A stretch of DNA of 11,543 nucleotides, taken from Bacteroidota bacterium. GTDB lineage: Bacteria; Bacteroidota; Bacteroidia; Chitinophagales; Chitinophagaceae. Every line of letters begins with the position of its first letter. Position 1 is the first letter of the stretch. The position numbers and the translations under genes were made by a program. Below, one piece after another: positions 6,925 through 11,543 of the stretch. Location: contig JAFAAT010000321.1 of NCBI GenBank assembly GCA_023426425.1, positions 1 to 11,543 of the forward strand, given 5' to 3'. Under the pieces are notes generated by a model. It did no database searches, was not told the DNA's origin, and was given only the letters and a program-made list of their open reading frames with translations.

Positions 6925-7845
6925 ATGTCTATTCCTGCTAATTCCTATATAGTCTTTCAGGCCTACGGCAACAAGGGTATTTTGCAGGAATGCGCCTTCG
7001 CACTTTTGACTCTCAGTCGCCAATATCCGAATGACCCACTGAAAAATCTCAGTATCTGGATCTACACCGATCAGCCTGAGTTCTTCGACTCTTTCAAAGA
7101 CTGTCCGCTAAACCTCAACTTCCGGAAACTTGATGACGCAACGCTCAACCTCTGGCGTGGTGACATCCGGTTTCTGCACCGGATTAAAATAGAAATTCTG
7201 CGCGAATTTACCAGCGTCCGTGAAGGCCAGATCCTATATCTCGACACAGATATTTACTTTACGCAGCCAGTTTCCGCGATTTTTAACCAAATAGCAAACG
7301 GTGCAATTTATATGCACACCATGGAAGGTCTCATCCATGAATCTGACAACGTCATTCTGAGAAAACTTTCCAGGTTTCTGCGGGCCAATACACCACTGCA
7401 GGTTAACAAAAGAAACCTAAACATCTCCGAAAACACGGCGATGTGGAATGCGGGCGTGCTTGGTTTTCATACCCGCTATAAACACCTGCTGGACGAGATA
7501 CTGGAATTTACTGATGGAGTCTATCTCCAGTTTCGAAAACATGTGGTAGAGCAGTTTGCATTTTCCTGGTACCTGCAAAACACAGCCCCACTTCGCACCG
7601 CACACACACATATCTTTCACTATTGGAACCTCAAGGAGATAAGAAGCATCTTTGATTCCTATTTCAGATATTTCAAAGCTCGAAGCTGGAACGATTTGGC
7701 GTATTATAGCATTCTGGTTCAGCTTCCGGAACCCATGCAGCAAAAAGTCAACTTTCTTCAGAACCGGACACCTCTCGAGAAGTTTCAGAAAAAGCATTGG
7801 AAACCTCAGGAGCCCCGCTGGGATTTACTGATTCAACAGCTCTAG
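6925..7845 (+). CDS. GT-A fold glycosyltransferase with DxD motif
   Basis: The protein is a probable nucleotide-sugar-dependent glycosyltransferase of 306 aa; donor and acceptor are unknown. It has a GT-A-like N-terminus (SYIVFQAYGNKG, then a Rossmann-like LSIWIYTD at about 42-49) and a DxD metal site in ILYLDTDIYF (D107, D109). A GT8-like block MWNAGVLGFH (173-182) and a late HIFHYWN (229-235), which could supply a metal-binding histidine, follow. No membrane segment or signal peptide is seen, so it probably acts at the inner face of the membrane or in the cytosol. The ATG at 6925 is preferred to a TTG one codon upstream. It starts 6 bp after hutH, so it is almost certainly co-transcribed. 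The pairing with histidine catabolism has no obvious explanation. Its last 21 bp overlap the 3' end of the convergent patatin gene. Confidence 0.8.
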   Translation: MSIPANSYIVFQAYGNKGILQECAFALLTLSRQYPNDPLKNLSIWIYTDQPEFFDSFKDCPLNLNFRKLDDATLNLWRGDIRFLHRIKIEILREFTSVREGQILYLDTDIYFTQPVSAIFNQIANGAIYMHTMEGLIHESDNVILRKLSRFLRANTPLQVNKRNLNISENTAMWNAGVLGFHTRYKHLLDEILEFTDGVYLQFRKHVVEQFAFSWYLQNTAPLRTAHTHIFHYWNLKEIRSIFDSYFRYFKARSWNDLAYYSILVQLPEPMQQKVNFLQNRTPLEKFQKKHWKPQEPRWDLLIQQL

Positions 7846-10065
7846 CAAACGCTTGACAGATGCCTGGTTCTTTGGGTGATAAATCGCCTGATAAATATCC
7901 TGCTTTTCTCTTTGGGTCATATGGAAATTTAATGAGGCCACCTGGTCTTCTTCCTGCGGGATATAGGTCATGCTTAGGAAGTGAATACTGTCGAATACTT
8001 TAGGCAATACATCCTTCATATAGCCGTGGTAGTAGGACTGAAAAGGCTCCCATTTATTTTGAATCACAAAAATCGGGTCTGATAGCATTGAGCCGATTGA
8101 CTTCTGTTCCGACGGGGGAAATACTTCGTACTCCTTGTTATCGCGAATCTCGAGAAAAATTACATTCCCTACATGCGCCCTGATCCAATCTTTGTAAACC
8201 ATCAGAAATCTACTAGCCACCTCCATTCCATAGTTGTCCCTCAGGCCAGCATCCATTACATTCATTTGGGGGTTCGACGGTAAGCGCACGACCGGCAACA
8301 CGAATGGAAAGGTGGCATTCATACGCAAGGCAGTGGTAAGGCGCAGATTGTATGGGTTCTGGTTCTTGAAAAAGGTGACAAAGTCGACAGCGTCTACCGG
8401 AGGTTTAAACTTCGCCCGTAACGAGTAGGAAGGTTGTGTGAGATAGCTTACAGGCTGGGCAGAAATCAACAGTCTTCGCCCGTCATTTATTATGGTGCCG
8501 TTGATAATCAGTTGAGGTATCGCACCTGTTTCTTCCAAATACTTAAAATCCCCGATTTTCCTGTCCAGCAAACCCTCTGTATTCCGGATCAGCTCCTGTT
8601 CCATGGCGTAACCCCGGTCCTTAGCATACGAATATCCGGCTATGGAAATCTTATTGAACGGGGAAATAAGGTCGACGCTCACGAAAGAAAATATGATCGC
8701 ATTTAGCAGATCCTTGCCGATGTTGTTAAGGAACTCCGGGCTGTAGGGAGTTGTAATCTTTCCCTCTAAAGCGGCTGCATGGATGCTTCTCCAATACGAG
8801 ATACCAATCATTCCGCCAGATGCCCCTGTCATCAAAACCGTATTGCGAAACAACTTCCCTTTTGAAAGGCTGTCTATATACTGAAGTGTTCGAAAAGTCC
8901 AGTACGCAGAACGGGAGCCGCCACCACTGCTTGTTACGATGATCAGCGGTGGCTTTGTGCTATCCTGTCCCTTCCGGCCATAAAGCCAGTTGTCAAGTCT
9001 TTTTTCTCCATACAGGCTGTCCAGACGATACTGTTCGGGACTAAATATCGTGCGGAGGTTTTCGTAGTTGTATTCCGGCTTCTTAGCGTCTGCTGTGCTG
9101 TAGTTGAGACCATAGGCTATGCTGCGCAGATCAAAAATCTTGTAGCGTACAAGGAGTGACAGCAAAATGCTTAATAAAACCCAGCCCATCAACTCCCAGG
9201 TTTTTAGGAAATACTTGACAGAACCCACCAGGCCCATTAGCACTGCGAAAAGGATCAGAAACCCGCCACCTGCCGGAATACGCAACTTAGGGTTCTCCAT
9301 AAATGCACCCATTAAAATGAGCAGTGACAATGCAAGAATGGTAGCTGTAATTGCATTTCTGTGGTGTCTGCGCAGGACAGTGTGTAGCAGGCGAGGGTGG
9401 TATCGCTCCAGGTCGGCAATCTTTTCAACTTTCAATGTCTCTGACAGGTAGGTGTCAGCCCTTATGATGTCAAACTCTACATCTAACGAGTCATAAGGAA
9501 TTATTTCACGAATCAGAGATGGGTTCGTTATCGTCGAAAGTACAGTTTTGAAAAGATCTCTGTCAACACGGAAGAAATAAAGGAAAGAGAGCAGGATAAG
9601 GAATATAAACCCGATATAAAAACTTACCTGAAACCTGAAGATCTTGGCGAATTCTGCATGCTCATTTTGCCATTGAAACCTAATACTTACAATGGAATAA
9701 AAGATCAGAAATCCAATTGGTATTATTGAGTTGTTAATACAATACTTCAGGAATGCCTGACGTGTAGCACCCAGAAATGGAATTCTGTGACTGTGAATGA
9801 TAAACGTGGTGATGTTCCAGGCCATCACAAATATGGCGACCGAACAGCCCATCAAAAACATACTTAGGAAGCTGATCTCCCCAAGGTACTCCGGAGCCAG
9901 AAACAGTAAAGATGCGCCGAAATGAGAGGCAAAGTTCCCGGTGATGGTAAGCACCAGAATGATCCAGAAAAGTAGTAGTAGCTGATACTTCCTCAGATGC
10001 AGTAACAATAACTGCACTGGCAGAAAACGATAAATTCCATTGATCAGATTGCCCATCCCGCTCAT
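7825..10065 (-). CDS. Polytopic membrane protein with C-terminal patatin-like lipase domain
   Basis: This 746-aa protein joins a membrane half to a hydrolase half. About seven hydrophobic segments occur near residues 27-47, 64-90, 108-128, 146-166, 238-257, 266-287 and 290-309. The C-terminal half has a patatin signature: an oxyanion-hole glycine run SSGGGSRS (379-386), the nucleophile elbow TGASGGMIG (413-421; Ser416) and the catalytic aspartate in MDAGLRD (604-610; Asp605). The Ser-Asp dyad is complete, so lipid acyl hydrolase activity is expected; the substrate is unknown. Ordinary bacterial patatins are soluble or secreted and about 300 aa, so the membrane half is notable. The side of the membrane on which the catalytic domain lies cannot be fixed by eye. 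The ATG at 10065 is chosen; another Met is at codon 4. A near-match -7 box (TATTTTTT, 10088-10095, minus) lies 22 nt upstream. ctaA ends 49 bp upstream on the same strand, so a two-gene unit is possible. Confidence 0.82.
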   Translation of the reverse strand: MSGMGNLINGIYRFLPVQLLLLHLRKYQLLLLFWIILVLTITGNFASHFGASLLFLAPEYLGEISFLSMFLMGCSVAIFVMAWNITTFIIHSHRIPFLGATRQAFLKYCINNSIIPIGFLIFYSIVSIRFQWQNEHAEFAKIFRFQVSFYIGFIFLILLSFLYFFRVDRDLFKTVLSTITNPSLIREIIPYDSLDVEFDIIRADTYLSETLKVEKIADLERYHPRLLHTVLRRHHRNAITATILALSLLILMGAFMENPKLRIPAGGGFLILFAVLMGLVGSVKYFLKTWELMGWVLLSILLSLLVRYKIFDLRSIAYGLNYSTADAKKPEYNYENLRTIFSPEQYRLDSLYGEKRLDNWLYGRKGQDSTKPPLIIVTSSGGGSRSAYWTFRTLQYIDSLSKGKLFRNTVLMTGASGGMIGISYWRSIHAAALEGKITTPYSPEFLNNIGKDLLNAIIFSFVSVDLISPFNKISIAGYSYAKDRGYAMEQELIRNTEGLLDRKIGDFKYLEETGAIPQLIINGTIINDGRRLLISAQPVSYLTQPSYSLRAKFKPPVDAVDFVTFFKNQNPYNLRLTTALRMNATFPFVLPVVRLPSNPQMNVMDAGLRDNYGMEVASRFLMVYKDWIRAHVGNVIFLEIRDNKEYEVFPPSEQKSIGSMLSDPIFVIQNKWEPFQSYYHGYMKDVLPKVFDSIHFLSMTYIPQEEDQVASLNFHMTQREKQDIYQAIYHPKNQASVKRLLELLNQ

Positions 10066-10114
10066 CTAAAGACCAGTCAAGCTACGAAAAAAATATTTGG
10101 GCTCTTTAGCAGTA

Positions 10115-11176
10115 TCATCTTGATTCAGAATACCGGGGAGCTGCTGGCCTCAACAGGTACAGGTTCAGGAACAAAGCCATAAGCAGGAACATAGCTACGA
10201 GCTGATGGAGCTGTGCCAGCAGCTCATAACTTCCGAATGCACTGCTCCCCATTCGCGGTGCGTGCAATACCGTATAGATGCCCAAAACGAGCTGTATGAC
10301 TATCAAAACTATAGGGAGTGCGCGGACGCGGTGGAATAAAGCTGCACGTCGCGTCACTTTGAAGGCTTTGACAGTCCAGATGATTGCTACCACCACGAGA
10401 ATGTAGGCCAGCATCCGGTGCCAGAACTGCACATTGAAAGGATTGTTGATCCAGCTTGCGCTCCCAATGGAATCCGGCATGAATACGCCATTCATGTCTG
10501 GCCAGGTAGGCGCATAGGGGGCAGCCTTCAGACCCGCCATAAAGGCACCGTAGATCAACTGGACTGTAAGTAGCAGAATAAAACCGATAGTGGACCTGTA
10601 AAGTTGTTGTTGCTGTATGTGCTGCCCCTGAGGCACCAGTAGTTGTAGCGCAAACCAGAAGGTATAAATGAGCAGAACCAGTGCAGCCATAAAATGCATG
10701 GCCAGCTTAATATGGTTTACGTAGAGATCCGAGTCGTTCAGACCACTGGCTACCATGATCCAGCCGATTAAGCCCTGGGCACCACCTAGAAGGAACAGAA
10801 TAATCAGCGGAATGACCATCCTCTTGTCGAAGTACTTCCTGACGAGGAAATAGACAAAGCCAATGGCAAATACAACCCCCAGCAGGCGTGCCCAAAGGCG
10901 GTGGAACCATTCCCAGAAGAAAATAAATTTAAAATCTTCGAGGCTGAAGTGGCTGTTGAGATATTTAAATTGTGCGATTTCCTGGTATTTGGCAAAGGCA
11001 GCATTCCATTCCTCAGCATTCATCGGAGGCAGGGCACCCATAATGGGTTTCCATTCTGTAATCGAAAGACCTGAACCTGTCAGGCGCGTAATTCCACCCA
11101 GCAGTATTTGGATGATAATCATGATACAGCCTGTGAGCAACCAATAGGCAACCGCCTTTCTCTTCCTGATTTCCAA
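10115..11176 (-). CDS. ctaA: Heme A synthase, COX15/CtaA family
   Basis: CtaA oxidises the C8 methyl group of heme O to the formyl group of heme A, the cofactor of aa3-type cytochrome oxidases; it is an inner-membrane protein. The protein is 353 aa with about eight membrane helices in two similar four-helix halves. Family marks are GGITRLTGSGLSITEWKP (27-44) and four conserved heme-ligand histidines: H92 (EWFHRLWAR), H161 (KLAMHFMAA), H253 (QFWHRMLAY) and H324 (LAQLHQLVA). The frame has no ATG before codon 19, and starting there would remove part of helix 1. An in-frame stop lies nine codons before the TTG at 11176, so TTG is the likely start. A perfect -7 box ends 17 nt upstream, the same distance as at purL and the gene at 3872. 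ctaB and oxidase genes are not in the window. Confidence 0.93.
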   Translation of the reverse strand: MEIRKRKAVAYWLLTGCIMIIIQILLGGITRLTGSGLSITEWKPIMGALPPMNAEEWNAAFAKYQEIAQFKYLNSHFSLEDFKFIFFWEWFHRLWARLLGVVFAIGFVYFLVRKYFDKRMVIPLIILFLLGGAQGLIGWIMVASGLNDSDLYVNHIKLAMHFMAALVLLIYTFWFALQLLVPQGQHIQQQQLYRSTIGFILLLTVQLIYGAFMAGLKAAPYAPTWPDMNGVFMPDSIGSASWINNPFNVQFWHRMLAYILVVVAIIWTVKAFKVTRRAALFHRVRALPIVLIVIQLVLGIYTVLHAPRMGSSAFGSYELLAQLHQLVAMFLLMALFLNLYLLRPAAPRYSESR

Positions 11177-11193
11177 TGCTATGCGATTTGCCG

Positions 11194-11201
11194 CAAAACT
11201 A
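11194..11201 (-). promoter_or_regulatory. Bacteroidota -7 box (TAGTTTTG) for ctaA
   Basis: On the minus strand this is a perfect TAnnTTTG match, ending 17 nt before the proposed TTG start at 11176. No clear -33 element is seen. It helps to fix the start, since only TTG fits both the frame and the spacing. Confidence 0.55.
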
Positions 11202-11222
11202 CATCAGACTGAGGAGCTTTGA

Positions 11223-11543
11223 GCCTCTGCGGCTCTCCGTGTAACTTCTATTTCTCGCGCCGAACCTCTCGAAAACACAAAAAGAAACAAAAACAAAAAG
11301 CCTCTGCTGCCTTCCCTGTACCTTTGATCCTTCTACCCCCCTCTCGAAAACACAAAGACACAAAAAAACAAAAAAACGAAATCTCTGCGGCTCTCCTCCA
11401 CCCTCAGGTCACCAGCGCCACAGCCTCTGCGGCCCTCCGTGTAACTTCTGTTTCTCGCGCCGGACCTCTCAAAAAAACAAAAACACAAAAGCCTCTGTGG
11501 CTCTCCGCTATCTTCCAGTCGCCAGAGCCAAAGCCTCTGCGTC
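11223..11543. repeat. Degenerate composite repeat array, truncated by the window end
   Basis: Units opening with (G)CCTCTGCGG or a close variant start at 11223, 11300, 11381, 11423, 11491 and 11533. Long units (about 68-81 bp) contain an ACCTCTC-like block and then an A-rich, C-punctuated tract (AAAACACAAA-type). Short units (11381-11422 and 11491-11532) are both exactly 42 bp and share GTC-CCAG-GCCA; 30 of 42 positions agree. The best long pair is 11223-11270 against 11423-11470, with 45 of 48 identical and exactly 200 bp apart; both contain CTCTGCGG, GTGTAACTTCT and TTTCTCGCGCCG. No gene is evident in this region. Such CCTCTGCGG/CTCCGTG-type intergenic repeats look familiar from other bacterial genomes, but their function is not known to me. 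The array lies upstream of ctaA and continues beyond the window. Confidence 0.8.

Noticed and set aside
11319..11326. A perfect TACCTTTG box on the plus strand inside the repeat array
   Set aside because: No -33 element or start codon follows at the usual distance; probably chance within a C/T-rich repeat.
11213..11543. A plus-strand frame open for about 110 codons through the repeat array to the window end
   Set aside because: It has no ATG, its translation is low-complexity (Lys/Ser/Pro/Ala-rich), and the openness follows from the near absence of TA and TG steps in C/T- and A-rich repeats. The unit lengths are not multiples of three.
11223..11543. CRISPR array
   Set aside because: Units are degenerate and of unequal length, the spacers are themselves repetitive, and no cas genes are present.

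Overview
The window looks like ordinary chromosome from a Bacteroidota species, most likely a Chitinophaga-like member of the Chitinophagaceae. This rests on perfect TAnnTTTG (Bacteroidota -7 type) boxes just before several genes, the near absence of Shine-Dalgarno sequences, short leaders, moderate GC, and the protein types present (short-form PurL, HutH, a COX15/CtaA heme A synthase, a DUF4372/IS4-type transposase). The genus is an inference; no rRNA or marker gene is present.

Layout, left to right. Bases 1-1391 are a complete IS4-family insertion sequence with one minus-strand DDE transposase and imperfect terminal inverted repeats beginning TGTCCGG. It sits 92 bp before purL (1484-3709, +; purine synthesis), which ends at a strong GNRA-capped terminator. 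Next comes a small secreted protein with four cysteines (3872-4243, +), its probable terminator, about 420 bp with no convincing gene, and two small unrecognised proteins (4668-4946 and 5031-5393, +). hutH (histidine ammonia-lyase, 5440-6918, +) follows, with a DxD glycosyltransferase 6 bp behind it (6925-7845, +). The glycosyltransferase overlaps by 21 bp, tail to tail, with a minus-strand patatin-like protein that has about seven membrane segments (7825-10065). Upstream of that on the same strand is ctaA/COX15 (10115-11176), which appears to start at TTG. The last 320 bp (from 11223 to the window end) are a non-coding array of degenerate repeats built on CCTCTGCGG, of alternating long and short units, and it runs off the window.

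The genes do not form one pathway. purL, hutH and ctaA are separate housekeeping or catabolic functions. Likely transcription units are hutH plus the glycosyltransferase (perhaps with 5031-5393), and ctaA with or without the patatin gene. I do not see a defence, secretion or CRISPR system. The points most worth a second look are the terminal repeat array, the polytopic patatin protein, the constant 17-nt distance between the -7 box and the start codon at three genes, and the insulated IS next to purL.
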